Both the position numbers and the translations under genes were made by a program. Shown here in pieces: positions 1 through 9,433 of a DNA stretch of 64,000 nt. The notes under the pieces were generated by a model that was not told the DNA's origin, did not search any database, and saw only the letters and a list, made by a program, of their open reading frames with translations. Source of the stretch: Streptomyces sp. HUAS MG91 (GTDB taxonomy: Bacteria > Actinomycetota > Actinomycetes > Streptomycetales > Streptomycetaceae); contig NZ_CP159534.1 in the NCBI RefSeq assembly GCF_040529335.1, positions 310,001-374,000 on the forward strand, in the 5' to 3' direction. Numbering within the stretch: the stretch's first letter is position 1; each line of letters starts with the position of its first letter.

Positions 1-2102
1 TCGGTGTGCAGCAGGAGCGTCTCGTCGGGGGCGAGCCCGACCGTGGCGGGCCGCGGGAGGTCGTCGCCGAGGGCGCCGAAGCCGAGCGGCAGCAGGGCGG
101 GTACGGCGATCTCGCGGACGCTGCGTCCGGAGACGGCCAGCGGGGCGAGGTGGCCGCAGTTGACCACCTCGACCGTGTCGCCCGAGGCGCCGTGCTGGAG
201 CAGGACGGCGGTGGCGAACAGTTCCTCGTCGCCGCGGGCGCCCGCGGCGCGCACCAGTTGCCGGTCCAGGCGGGCGGCGAGTTCGCCGAGGTCCGCCACC
301 TCGTGCGCCTGGCAGCGGAAGGCGCCGAGGACGTCGGTGACGGTCTGCACGGCCGGCATGCCCTTGCCGCGGACGTCGCCGACGAGGATGCGGGTGCCGA
401 AGGGGGTGTCGACGGCCTCCAGGAAGTCGCCGCCGATGCCGGTGCCGACGGTGGCGGGGCGATAGAGACCGGCCAGCCGCAGGCCGCCGAGTCGGGCCGG
501 GATCGGGTGCAGCACGGCGTGCTGGAGGGCGCCCGCGGCCTGCTCGGTACGGGCGTGCCGTTCGGTCTGCTGGCGCCGCAGGAACGTCAGGACGCCGGCG
601 AGGACACCGATGGCGAGGGCCGTGATGACGGTGCCGGGCCGCTGTGCCACCTGTTCGCCGGCGACGCCGCGGATGAGCAGGTACTCCAGACCGGCGGTGC
701 CCGCGACGGCGAGGGCGACGGCGGGCCGTCCGACGACGAGTGCGGCGGCGGCCACGACGCCGACGGCGACCCATAGGAGTTCACCGATGTCGGCGGAGGT
801 CGGCCCGGTGCGCAGCACGGAGGTGGCGGGCATGGCCTGCGCGGCGGCCGTGCCGAGGACGATGGCGGTCGGGTGGAGCGCGGAGAAGGCGCCCAGGCGG
901 GAGTGCGGGAGCGCGGCGAGGAAGCCCGCCATCTGCGGGGTCTGGGCGGTCATGATGCCGAAGCCGACCAGCGCGGACATCGCGCAGCACATGGCGGTCG
1001 CCGGGCCCGCGCCCATCGGGACGGTGTGCAGCAGGGCCAGGCCCACCGCCGCGAGGGGCAGACCGAGCGAGCAGCCGGTCAGCGGGGTGAAGGCGGTGTG
1101 CCGGGCGAGCAGGCAGGCGGCGGCGCCGCCGAGGCCGAACGCGGAGACGGCCAGGACGCCCTGGGTGGCCGTGCCGCCGCCCGTGATCACCAGTGCCGGA
1201 AGGGTCAGGGCGATGACGATCTGGGTGAAGCCGACGACGACCCCGGCGACGAGCGCCGTGCCGGGCTGGCGCAGCGGGGCGCCGGTCAGGCGCCGTCGGC
1301 TGCGCGAGCACAGCAGCCCGGCGGCGACCGCGCCGGGCGACGCGGCGAGCAGGGCGAGGACCCAGGGGTCGGACCAGCCGCGTACGGGCGCGAGGTAGAG
1401 GCCGGTGATCAGCAGCACCGCCGCACCGAGGCAGCCCGAGAAGAGCACGTCGAGGCGGGTCGAGGTACCCGAGACGGCTGTTTCGGGCACGATCCGCAGG
1501 ACGGCGACGGTGCCCACGACGGCGAGCACGGCGAAGGTCAGGGAGACGGTCCGCCAGCCCAGGGTGGAGACGATCAAGGAGGCCACGTTGCTGATGGCCA
1601 GGAACACCAGGGACATGATCGCGAGCCAGGTCCCCATGATCCGGCGCAGCCGGCCGGGCAGCGACAGGGACGGGACGAAGGCCAGGCAGGTCACGAAGAT
1701 CGCGGAGGCGGCCATGGTCACGAGGACGCGTCCGGCGATGTACGCGGAGGGCTGCGCGACGAAGGCCACGAACAGGCAGCCGGTGCCGAACACGCCCAGC
1801 GACCAGACCAGCACCCGGCGGCGGCCGAACCGGTCGCCCGCCCGGCCCGTGACGAAGAGCGCGACGACGCCGCCGACGGCGCCGAGCACCTCGCCCGCGG
1901 CCATCGACTCCCGGCTCACGCCGAGGTCCCGGGCGAGCGCGGGTCCGGCGGCCGCCCGCAGCACGGGGCCGATCACGTACAGGGCGGCCAGTGCGGCGAG
2001 GACGGTGTACACCCGTATCGGCGCCCGGCCCGGGGGGCCGTCCCGCGACGGGCCTCCGGGACCGCGCGGGCCCGCTCCTCGGACGACCATGTCCCTCGCC
2101 AC
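1..2102 (-). CDS. MFS transporter fused to SpoIIE-type PP2C phosphatase (C-terminus cut by window edge)
   Basis: One open frame runs from about 2102 through the left edge (700 residues seen). Residues ~25-440 form an MFS transporter with many membrane segments and the loop-2/3 motif GDRFGRR. Further membrane segments follow (~442-510), then a short RRQQTERHARTEQ linker and a SpoIIE-type PP2C domain from ~530 (GGDFLEAV, GDVRGKGMP). The last seen motif is LLLHT; the normal DGLTE... end lies outside. I checked by hand that the MFS frame and the phosphatase frame are the same, with no stop between. The start is taken as GTG 2102 because AGAGGAAGAGG lies upstream; ATG 2090 is the alternative. A transporter joined to a Ser/Thr phosphatase suggests transport-coupled signalling, which is inference. 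Divergent from the PucR gene. Confidence 0.8.
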   Translation of the reverse strand, partial: MARDMVVRGAGPRGPGGPSRDGPPGRAPIRVYTVLAALAALYVIGPVLRAAAGPALARDLGVSRESMAAGEVLGAVGGVVALFVTGRAGDRFGRRRVLVWSLGVFGTGCLFVAFVAQPSAYIAGRVLVTMAASAIFVTCLAFVPSLSLPGRLRRIMGTWLAIMSLVFLAISNVASLIVSTLGWRTVSLTFAVLAVVGTVAVLRIVPETAVSGTSTRLDVLFSGCLGAAVLLITGLYLAPVRGWSDPWVLALLAASPGAVAAGLLCSRSRRRLTGAPLRQPGTALVAGVVVGFTQIVIALTLPALVITGGGTATQGVLAVSAFGLGGAAACLLARHTAFTPLTGCSLGLPLAAVGLALLHTVPMGAGPATAMCCAMSALVGFGIMTAQTPQMAGFLAALPHSRLGAFSALHPTAIVLGTAAAQAMPATSVLRTGPTSADIGELLWVAVGVVAAAALVVGRPAVALAVAGTAGLEYLLIRGVAGEQVAQRPGTVITALAIGVLAGVLTFLRRQQTERHARTEQAAGALQHAVLHPIPARLGGLRLAGLYRPATVGTGIGGDFLEAVDTPFGTRILVGDVRGKGMPAVQTVTDVLGAFRCQAHEVADLGELAARLDRQLVRAAGARGDEELFATAVLLQHGASGDTVEVVNCGHLAPLAVSGRSVREIAVPALLPLGFGALGDDLPRPATVGLAPDETLLLHT

Positions 2103-2285
2103 GTAACCGCCTCTTCCTCTTCTCGCGCCCTCCCCTGTCGCTCGACCCCTGATCGTGCGCCCCTGATGTCGCACTCCTCATGAAATGCCCGATCGAGCGG
2201 GGCTTATTCACCTGGCTAAGTTTTAAGGTCTAAAGTCACAGCGCTCGCAGACGAACGACCCGGGGCGGCTTCGTATCCTGCTCTC

Positions 2286-3965
2286 GTGATCACCCCGCCC
2301 CAGGACGCCACCCTGCGCCAGGTCCTCGACCACGACGAGGACGGTGTCCTGCGCCTCGTCCTCGCGCCGTCCGGGCCCGACGTCCCGGTGCGCGGCGTGC
2401 TCATCGGCGACGAGGACGCGGCCCGGCCGCACGACGGGCACCTCGTGCTCGCGGCGGGGCTCACCGCGGACCCGGCCGCCGCGGCGGAGCGGGTGCGTGA
2501 GCTGGCCCGGCGGGGCGCCACCGCCCTCGTCCTCAGGGACACCGGCGACGGCCCTCCCCCGGCGGAGATCGTCGCCGCCGCGCGGGAGACCGGTCTCGCG
2601 CTCCTGGCGCGGGCCGGGTGGGCCGACTGGGCGGACACCGTCGAGCTGGTCCGGTCCGCCTGCGCGTTCGCGGCCCTCGGCACCGGGGACCGGCTCGTCG
2701 GCGACATCGCGGGCGGCGGGCTCGCCGTGCTGGCCGCCGAGGTCGCCCGGTACTGCGGTGCCTCCATCACCGTCGAGGACACCCAGTTCCGGGTCCTGGC
2801 GCACTCCGCGACCGGCCCCGACGCCGACCCCGTCCGGCAGTCGACGATCCTCGGCGGGAAGGTCCCCGACTGGCGGGTGGCGGAGCTGCGGCGGGCCGGC
2901 CTGCTGCGCGCCCTGTGGAGCTCCCGCGACGTCATCCACCGCGCCGCGGACGGCGACGACCCGGAGCGGCTGATCGTCGCGATCCGCAACGGCGGCGAGA
3001 TGCTCGGCTCGATCTGGGCGGCGGCCGACGGCGCCGGTTTCGCGCCCGAGGCACGGGAAGCACTGCGCCGCGCCGCCGAGGTCGCCGTGCCGTATCTGCT
3101 CCAGCACCGGCTGCGCGTCGGCTCCGAGCGGCGCCGCGAGCAGCACGCCGTGCGCGGGCTGCTGTCCGGCGAGGGCGACCGGCGCTCCCACATGTGGTCG
3201 CTCGGGCTCACCGCGCAGACGCCCTGCGCGGTGGTCGTCGCCGAGCAGGAGGAGTCCGTCGCGCCCTTCCCCGAGCGCGTCTTCCAGGCGCTCGCGCTCC
3301 AGGCCAGGGCCCACAGGACGGGCACCCGGTACCTGCGCGAGAGCCACCGGCTCACCGTGCTGCTGCCGGTCCCCGACGGACAGGACCGGGACGCGGTGGC
3401 GCTCGCCCGGGACCTCGCCTCCCTGGCCGCCGCGATGCCGGACGCCCCGGTCGTGCGGGTCGGCGCGGGCCCGGTCGTGGCCTCGCCGCTGACGGCCGCC
3501 GCGTCCGCCGAGGAGGCCCGGCTCGTCGTGCGCGCCCTGCGGGAGCGCGAGGCGCGGGCCGACGGCGGGCCGCCGCCGCGGCACGCGGGCCCCGACGACG
3601 TCCGGCAGAGCGTGGCGGTGCTCCGGGTCCTGGACGCGGTCCGGCCGCTGTGGGATCGGCACGGCGGTCCGGTGCACGACATGGTCGCCGCCGATCGCGC
3701 GACCGGGGGCGACCTGGTCCGCTCGCTGACGGCGTACCTGGACGCGGCGGGCGACATACCGCGCGCGGCGCGGCGTCTGGTGCTGCATCCCAACACGCTG
3801 CGGTACCGGCTCAAGCGGGTGCGGGAGCGCTTCGGCCTCGACCTCGACGATCCGGACACGCGGCTGATCGTCACCCTCGCGATGCGGCTCGCGACCTCGG
3901 ACGACGGCCACGACGCCCCCGACGGCCCGGACACCGGCAAAGCCTCGGACAGCACGGAGATGTGA
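2286..3965 (+). CDS. PucR-family transcriptional regulator
   Basis: The 559-residue protein has the PucR layout: an N-terminal purine-catabolism-regulator-like domain (~10-130), a middle GGDEF-like/CdaR region, and a C-terminal PucR helix-turn-helix at ~492-535 with the hallmark HPNTLRYRLKRV. These regulators usually control the catabolic genes next to them, often for purines, amino acids or proline. Here the three downstream co-directional genes encode a PLP decarboxylase-like enzyme, a permease and a D-aminoacylase-like hydrolase, so it is probably their local regulator. The GTG start has no clear Shine-Dalgarno; a TATCCT hexamer at 2274-2279 lies only 6 bases upstream, so the transcript may be leaderless (inference). 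Confidence 0.85.
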   Translation: MITPPQDATLRQVLDHDEDGVLRLVLAPSGPDVPVRGVLIGDEDAARPHDGHLVLAAGLTADPAAAAERVRELARRGATALVLRDTGDGPPPAEIVAAARETGLALLARAGWADWADTVELVRSACAFAALGTGDRLVGDIAGGGLAVLAAEVARYCGASITVEDTQFRVLAHSATGPDADPVRQSTILGGKVPDWRVAELRRAGLLRALWSSRDVIHRAADGDDPERLIVAIRNGGEMLGSIWAAADGAGFAPEAREALRRAAEVAVPYLLQHRLRVGSERRREQHAVRGLLSGEGDRRSHMWSLGLTAQTPCAVVVAEQEESVAPFPERVFQALALQARAHRTGTRYLRESHRLTVLLPVPDGQDRDAVALARDLASLAAAMPDAPVVRVGAGPVVASPLTAAASAEEARLVVRALREREARADGGPPPRHAGPDDVRQSVAVLRVLDAVRPLWDRHGGPVHDMVAADRATGGDLVRSLTAYLDAAGDIPRAARRLVLHPNTLRYRLKRVRERFGLDLDDPDTRLIVTLAMRLATSDDGHDAPDGPDTGKASDSTEM

Positions 3966-4097
3966 ACCGATTCGTGGTGGTGTTCGGAGCAGCGCACAAA
4001 AGAAGGCAGCTGTTTTGGCCCGTGGTACGAAGACGTGTCCGCGCGGCGGCGGTCAGGCTCGGGGCACCTCCCCCGTTCCCGTGACGAAGGCAGCCCT

Positions 4098-5453
4098 GTG
4101 ACTCTGGATTCCGCCACCTTCCTGGACTCTCGTACGGCAGAGGAGCGCGTCGCCGCGGTGCTGCGGCAGGCCGTCGACCGGAAGCTGGTCGGCACCGAGC
4201 AGCCCGTCGCGGGCTTCCTCGACACCGACGGCATCCGCGCGTCCGTCGCCGCGCTGCATGCCGCGTTCGGCGAGGTCCCCGACGTGCTGCACACCTTCGC
4301 GGTCAAGGCGTCCTCGCTGATTCCCGTCCTGCGGCTGCTGGCCGACCTGGGGATGGGGTGCGAGGTGGCGAGCCCCGGCGAGCTGCGCCTCGCCCTGGAC
4401 GCGGGCTGCGCTCCCGGCCGGATCGTCCTCGACTCCCCCGCCAAGACGCGCGAGGAGATCGCCGAGGCGCTGGCCCTGGGCGTGGCGCTGAACGCCGACA
4501 ACCTCGACGAGCTGGAGCGCGTCGACGCGCTGCGCCCGGCCGACAGCGCGTCCGTGATCGGGCTGCGCGTCAACCCGCAGGTCGGCTCCGGCTCGATCGG
4601 CGCGATGAGCACCGCCACCGCCACCTCCAAGTTTGGAGTGGCGCTGCGCGACCCGGGCGCGCGCGAGCGGGTGGTCCGGGCGTTCGCCGAGCGGCCCTGG
4701 CTGACCCGGCTGCACGCCCATGTCGGTTCGCAGGGCTGCCCGTTGGAGCTGATCGCCGAGGGCATCGCGGAGACCTACCGGCTCGCCGAGGAGATCAACG
4801 CAGCGGTCGGCGAGCGGCAGATCACCAGCCTCGACATCGGCGGCGGCCTGCCGGTGAACTTCGCCGACGACACCGTGCGCCCCACCTACGAGGACTACAC
4901 GCGCGCCCTGCGCGCCGCGGAGCCGCGCCTGTTCGACGGCCGGTACGGCCTGGTCACGGAGTTCGGGCGGTCGCTGCTCGCCAAGAACGGCTTCATCGCG
5001 GCCCGCGTGGAGTACGCGAAGGAGGCCGGCGGCCGCCGGATCGCGGTGACGCACGCGGGCGCGCAGACGGCGACCCGCACCGTGCTGATGCCGGGCGCCT
5101 GGCCGCTGCGGGTCGGCGCCTTCGACGCGCAGGGCCGCCCGAAGGACGGCACTCCCGTGGCCCAGGACGTGGCGGGGCCGTGCTGCTTCGCGGGCGACGT
5201 CGTCGCCGAGGACCGTGCGCTGCCGCCGCTGGCGGAGGGCGACTTCGTCGTGCTGCGCGACACCGGCGCCTACTACTTCTCGACGCCCTGGGCCTACAAC
5301 AGCCTGCCCCGGCCCGGTGTGCACGGGTACGCCACGGACGCCGCCGGAGACGTCCGGTTCGCGCCCGTCCGCGACGCCCAGACCCTCGACGAGATCGCGG
5401 CCGAGAGCGGCGCCGGGCACGCCGACCGGCTGACCACCCTCTCGCGCCCCTGA
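4098..5453 (+). CDS. Fold-type III PLP enzyme, diaminopimelate-decarboxylase-like
   Basis: The protein (451 aa) has the alanine-racemase/DAP-decarboxylase fold: the N-terminal barrel carries the PLP lysine at about K70 (TFAVKASS), a phosphate-binding GGGLPVNF near residue 253, and the C-terminal beta domain carries the CFAGDVVAED motif that replaces the CESGD of true decarboxylases. It is therefore a decarboxylase or racemase-like enzyme on an amino acid, cytosolic. GTG 4098 is preferred because GAAGG sits 7 bases upstream; the frame is open further up. Its position between PucR and a permease/D-aminoacylase pair suggests a role in using D- or N-acylated amino acids rather than lysine biosynthesis. 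The exact substrate cannot be read from the sequence. Confidence 0.8.
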   Translation: MTLDSATFLDSRTAEERVAAVLRQAVDRKLVGTEQPVAGFLDTDGIRASVAALHAAFGEVPDVLHTFAVKASSLIPVLRLLADLGMGCEVASPGELRLALDAGCAPGRIVLDSPAKTREEIAEALALGVALNADNLDELERVDALRPADSASVIGLRVNPQVGSGSIGAMSTATATSKFGVALRDPGARERVVRAFAERPWLTRLHAHVGSQGCPLELIAEGIAETYRLAEEINAAVGERQITSLDIGGGLPVNFADDTVRPTYEDYTRALRAAEPRLFDGRYGLVTEFGRSLLAKNGFIAARVEYAKEAGGRRIAVTHAGAQTATRTVLMPGAWPLRVGAFDAQGRPKDGTPVAQDVAGPCCFAGDVVAEDRALPPLAEGDFVVLRDTGAYYFSTPWAYNSLPRPGVHGYATDAAGDVRFAPVRDAQTLDEIAAESGAGHADRLTTLSRP

Positions 5454-5508
5454 GCCGAGCGAAGCTCGCGTCGGAGGCGCAGGGCAGTGCCCGTCAGCGG
5501 CTCCGCCG

Positions 5509-5536
5509 CGGGGCGCGACCAGCCACGACGAGACCC
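5509..5536. repeat. Copy of a common Streptomyces intergenic repeat (relic)
   Basis: The gap between the PLP enzyme and the permease (5454-5585) holds GGGGCGCGACCAGCCACGAC at 5510-5529, preceded by a GCGGCTCCGCCGC palindrome. I recognise the GCGCGACCAGCCAC core from many Streptomyces intergenic regions. It may affect transcript stability between the two genes; that is inference. Confidence 0.4.
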
Positions 5537-5585
5537 GCACCCGGCAGACCGTCCCACCACCCCCTCCCCGTGCCGAGGATCCGCC

Positions 5586-7019
5586 ATGCCCGAAACCGCC
5601 ACGGCGCAAGACGCCGCCCCCGCCCGCTCCCGACCGCCGCGCCGCGCCCTCGCCCTGGGCGCCGCCGCCCTCGCGCTCGCCCTGAGCCTGGTCGCCGGCC
5701 TCACCACCGGCGCCCCCACCGTCTGGGGGCTGCTGCCCATCGCGCTGTACGCGGTGCTCGCCCTCACCGGCCTCGACCTCGTCCTCGTGACCGGCGTCGC
5801 CCTGCTCAGCGCCGTCCTGGTGGCGCTGCCCTCGCCCGCGCAGGCCGGTGACGTCCTGGGCACCTCCGTGACCGACCCGGTGACCGTCATCGGACTGATC
5901 ATCGTGCTGGGGTCGGCGGCGGGCGAGGTGCTGCTGCGCACGGGCGTCGCCGACACCCTCGTACGGGCCGTCATGCGCATCGCCGAGGGCCGCGGGACGA
6001 CCGTCCTGATGTACGGGATGATGGCGGCCTGCATGGTCCTGGTGGCCGGGCTCGGCACGCTCGCGGGGGCACTCGCCATCGCCGCGCCGCTGCTCGTCCC
6101 GGTGGCCGCGCGGGCCGGGTTCACCCGCTCGGCGACGGCGGCGACGATGTTCCTCGGCGGCTGCGCGGGCCTCGCGCTCGCCCCGTTCGCGGGCTCCAAC
6201 ATCGCCATCATGAACACCGCCGACACCGGCTATCTCACCTACGTCGCCGTCGGCGCGGGCCCGCTCGCCGTCCTGTCGCTGCTGCTCGCCGCCGTGGTGG
6301 TGCCGTGGGTGCAGCGGCGCAGCGCCGCGCAGGGTGACCACTACCGGCCCGAGGAGGTCACCGAGGAGCGGCGGGCCGAGCCCACGCCGCGCGAGGCCGC
6401 CCGCACCCGCCGGGCCACCTGGACCTTCGTCGCGGCGCTGGCCGCCACGGTCTGCTACGCCACGGCGACGAAGGCGGACACCACGTTCCCGCTGATCGCC
6501 CTGCCGCTGCTCATCGTGGTGACCGCGGCCGCGGCCGGGCTCTCCCCGCGCCGCGCCGCCGCCGCGGTCCTGACCGGCGCCCGCCGCATGGTGCCGATGC
6601 TGCTGCTGTTCTGGATGCTGGCCGCCCTGTTCGGCTTCATCGATCTGCTGCACCCGTACGACGTGGTGCTCGACCGGTTCGGCCCCGGTCTGCGCGACAT
6701 GTCGCCGGTGCCGTTCGCGCTCGCCGTGGCCGCGCTCGGCTGGGTGGGCGTACCCGGTGCGACGGCGGCCCAGGTCATTCTCATCGGCGAGGTGTTCGGC
6801 CCGCTCGGCGACCAGCTGGGGATCACCCCGGCCGCCTGGGTGGTCATCCTGCTGTGGGCCTCGAAGGCGGACACCTACGGGCCGCTGCCCAACGCCAACA
6901 TGGTCGGCGCCATGGGCATGGCCCGCGCCGACCGGCTCCCCTATCTGCTCGGCACCGGCTGGGCGCTGCTCGTCCCGGCGTGCGCGCTGTACGCCGTTCT
7001 GCTCATCCTCATCCTGTGA
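5586..7019 (+). CDS. Multi-spanning permease (ion-transporter superfamily-like)
   Basis: The product (477 aa) has about 11-12 hydrophobic helices, with conserved-looking re-entrant loops GSNIAIMNTAD (~residue 200) and PLPNANMVGAMGMAR (~440). The overall plan is like NhaC/Dcu/GntP-type ion-coupled organic anion carriers. ATG 5586 is chosen because the hydrophobic stretch starts soon after; the frame is open ~100 bases upstream. Located between a PLP enzyme and an N-acyl-amino-acid hydrolase, it probably imports the substrate of that pathway (inference). Its family assignment is less certain than that of its neighbours. Confidence 0.7.
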   Translation: MPETATAQDAAPARSRPPRRALALGAAALALALSLVAGLTTGAPTVWGLLPIALYAVLALTGLDLVLVTGVALLSAVLVALPSPAQAGDVLGTSVTDPVTVIGLIIVLGSAAGEVLLRTGVADTLVRAVMRIAEGRGTTVLMYGMMAACMVLVAGLGTLAGALAIAAPLLVPVAARAGFTRSATAATMFLGGCAGLALAPFAGSNIAIMNTADTGYLTYVAVGAGPLAVLSLLLAAVVVPWVQRRSAAQGDHYRPEEVTEERRAEPTPREAARTRRATWTFVAALAATVCYATATKADTTFPLIALPLLIVVTAAAAGLSPRRAAAAVLTGARRMVPMLLLFWMLAALFGFIDLLHPYDVVLDRFGPGLRDMSPVPFALAVAALGWVGVPGATAAQVILIGEVFGPLGDQLGITPAAWVVILLWASKADTYGPLPNANMVGAMGMARADRLPYLLGTGWALLVPACALYAVLLILIL

Positions 7020-7074
7020 CCCCGCAATCCCCCACCCGCCCCGCTCCCCCGCGCTCCTCAGAAAGTGGTCCGAC

Positions 7075-8658
7075 ATGACCGACCCCACCGCCCCGTACGA
7101 CGCGCTGATCACCGGCGCCACCGTGATCGACGGCACCGGAGCCGCCCCGCGCCGCGCCGACATCGGCGTACGGGACGGCCGCATCGCCCACGTCGGCGCG
7201 CCGGAGCCCGGGGCGACGGCCGCGACGGTCCTCGACGCGACCGGGCTGACCGTCACCCCCGGCTTCATCGACCTGCACTCGCACGCGGACTTCTCCGTAC
7301 TGGCGATGCCGGACGCGGAGGCCTGTCTGCGGCAGGGCGTGACGACGGTGGTCACCGGCAACTGCGGTCTGTCGCCGTACCCGACGGCGCCCGGCGATGC
7401 GGCGGAGGCCGGCGGGCCCGGCACCCTGGCCGGTGCCCAGTGGACGGACCTGGACGCGTTCGCCGCGGCCGTGGACGCCGCGCGGCCCGCCCTGAACGTC
7501 GCCCCGCTCGTCGGGCACGGCGCCCTGCGCACCGCGGTGACCGGCACCGCCCGCACCCCGGCCGGGCCCGCCGAACTGGACGCCATGCGCGCCCTGTTGG
7601 CCCGCGCCGCCGAGCAGGGCGTCTTCGGCATGTCGACCGGGCTGATCTACGCGCCCGGCTCCTTCGCGACCACGGACGAGATCGTCGCGCTGGCCACCGA
7701 GGCGGCGCGGCTCGGCCTGCTCTACGCGACCCACATGCGCGACGAGGGCGACCGGCTCGTCGAGGCCGTCGAGGAGGCGATCGGCGTCGCCGAGGCGTCC
7801 GGGGTGCGGCTGCAGATCTCGCATCTGAAGGCGATGGGCCCGGCCAACCACGGCAAGGTCGACTCCGCGCTGGCCCTGATCGACGCGGCCGCCGCGCGGG
7901 GCCTCGACGTGGCCTGCGACGTGTACCCGTACACCGCCTCCTCGACCCGGCTCACCTCGCGGCTGCCCGACTGGGCGATGGACGGCGGTCCGGCCGCCCT
8001 CGTCGAGCGGCTCGCCGATCCGGAGGCCCGCGAGCGGATCCTCGCCGACCTGCGGCCCGCCGTCGGCCGGACCTTCCTGCCCGAGGGCGTGATCCTGGCG
8101 ATGATGGGCCCGGGCCGCTACGCCGACCGGATCGGCGACAGCATCGCGGACATCGCCCGGGACGAGGGCACCGAGCCCGCCGCCGCGGTCCTCGACGTAC
8201 TCGCCGCGCACCAGGGCGAGGTCATGATCGTCAATCACGCCATGGCGGAGGACGACGTGGAGACCGTGCTGCGCCACGACGACGCGGCCGTCGCCAGCGA
8301 CGGCTGGGTGCTGCACGCGCCGGGCGACGGCCATCCCCACCCCCGCAACTTCGGCACGTTCGCCCGCGTCCTGGCCCGGTACGTCCGTGAGCGCAAGGTG
8401 CTCGAACTGGCCGACGCCGTACGGAAGATGACGTCGCTGCCGGCGTCCCGGCTGCCGCTGCCGGACCGCGGCACGCTGGCGCCGGGCCAGGTCGCCGACC
8501 TCGTCGTGCTGGATCCGGCGCAGGTCACCGACAGGGCGACGTTCGAGGACCCCTGGCAGTACGCGACCGGTGTCCGTGACGTCCTCGTGGCCGGCGAGTT
8601 CGTGCTGCGCTCCGGCGCGCCGACCGACGCGCGTCCCGGCCGTACGTTGCGCCGGTGA
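7075..8658 (+). CDS. N-acyl-D-amino-acid deacylase / D-aminoacylase-family amidohydrolase
   Basis: The 527-residue protein matches the D-aminoacylase branch of the amidohydrolase superfamily. The metal-binding HSHAD is at ~H68/H70, followed by a GVTTVVTGNCGLS segment containing the metal-ligand cysteine of this family, then THMRDEG, ISHLKAMG, and a late SDGWVLH with the catalytic aspartate. The C-terminal composite beta domain (GTLAPGQVADLVVLDP) is present, so the gene is full length. It would release a free amino acid from N-acyl-D-amino acids or related amides in the cytosol. It is the last gene of the apparent PucR-linked unit, 55 bases after the permease. Confidence 0.82.
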   Translation: MTDPTAPYDALITGATVIDGTGAAPRRADIGVRDGRIAHVGAPEPGATAATVLDATGLTVTPGFIDLHSHADFSVLAMPDAEACLRQGVTTVVTGNCGLSPYPTAPGDAAEAGGPGTLAGAQWTDLDAFAAAVDAARPALNVAPLVGHGALRTAVTGTARTPAGPAELDAMRALLARAAEQGVFGMSTGLIYAPGSFATTDEIVALATEAARLGLLYATHMRDEGDRLVEAVEEAIGVAEASGVRLQISHLKAMGPANHGKVDSALALIDAAAARGLDVACDVYPYTASSTRLTSRLPDWAMDGGPAALVERLADPEARERILADLRPAVGRTFLPEGVILAMMGPGRYADRIGDSIADIARDEGTEPAAAVLDVLAAHQGEVMIVNHAMAEDDVETVLRHDDAAVASDGWVLHAPGDGHPHPRNFGTFARVLARYVRERKVLELADAVRKMTSLPASRLPLPDRGTLAPGQVADLVVLDPAQVTDRATFEDPWQYATGVRDVLVAGEFVLRSGAPTDARPGRTLRR

Positions 8659-8812
8659 CATCGGGGACGAACCTGTGACAAAGGTGCGGGCAACGCACCG
8701 GACCGGTCGCGGGTCGTATCGGGTGGAGCGGACGGACGCCGACGCGTCCGCCGCCCCGCGGACCGTGCACGCCGCACGGTCCCGCCGATCGACCGACACG
8801 GGGATGAGACAC

Positions 8813-9418
8813 ATGAACGTACGAGAGAACCGGACCCTGTTCGCGACGGGCGCGGCGGCTGCCGTCGCGGCGGTCGCCGTCCTGGCCGCACCGGCGTCGG
8901 CGGCGGGCACGCCCCGCTTCCTGTCGCCGTCCGAGCTGCCGCCGCACCCCTCTTCCGCCTGGATCGCGGGGCCGGTCACGGCCGGGCAGCCCGACCCGCT
9001 GCCGCTGTGCGTGGGCGACGCCCTGCCGTCCACGTCGGTGCACCGGGTGTACCGCACCGACCTGGACACCGGCGCGCTCCAGGTGACGGTCGTCGAGCGG
9101 GACGCCCGGGCCGCGAAGGAGTTCGTGGCGCTGCTGCGCCGGCACCTCGACAGCTGCGCGAAGGACGTGACGGCGCAGGACCCCGAGGTCACCGCCCGGC
9201 AGAAGTACTACGGGAAGCTGTCCGTGGAGGAGGGCGCGTACGTCTACGGCGTGCACACCGAGGCGTCGTGGGGCGCCTCGGACATCAATCTCTTCTCGGT
9301 GGGCCGGGACGGCCGGATCGTCACGGTCGTCCAGTGGGGGCAGATGGGTTCCTTCGCGCAGGCGCCGGTCGCGGCCTTCAAGAAGACGACGGTGACGGCG
9401 GTGAACAAGCTGCGCTGA
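8813..9418 (+). CDS. Secreted protein of unknown function
   Basis: The protein (201 aa) begins with a typical Sec signal peptide: basic N-terminus, Ala/Val-rich core, and likely cleavage after APASA near residue 28. The mature part (~170 residues) contains two cysteines (LCVGDA and SCAKDV) that could form a disulfide outside the cell, and ends with a KKTTVTAVNKLR helix. ATG 8813 fits the GGGGA at 8800-8804; an in-frame ATG at 8804 is possible. I do not recognise the family. It ends 15 bases from the convergent phosphatase gene. Its upstream gap of 154 bases after the hydrolase suggests its own promoter. Confidence 0.7.
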   Translation: MNVRENRTLFATGAAAAVAAVAVLAAPASAAGTPRFLSPSELPPHPSSAWIAGPVTAGQPDPLPLCVGDALPSTSVHRVYRTDLDTGALQVTVVERDARAAKEFVALLRRHLDSCAKDVTAQDPEVTARQKYYGKLSVEEGAYVYGVHTEASWGASDINLFSVGRDGRIVTVVQWGQMGSFAQAPVAAFKKTTVTAVNKLR

Positions 9419-9433
9419 CGCGGGGGCGCGCGC

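Noticed and set aside
781..2211. Separate 476-codon frame over the MFS region
   Set aside because: Arg/Pro-rich shadow; the true protein is in the frame starting near 2102.
4053..7631. Very long open frame of 1192 codons on the minus strand
   Set aside because: It is antisense to the PLP enzyme, permease and hydrolase, with low-complexity Arg/Gly/Gln composition typical of shadow frames in GC-rich DNA.
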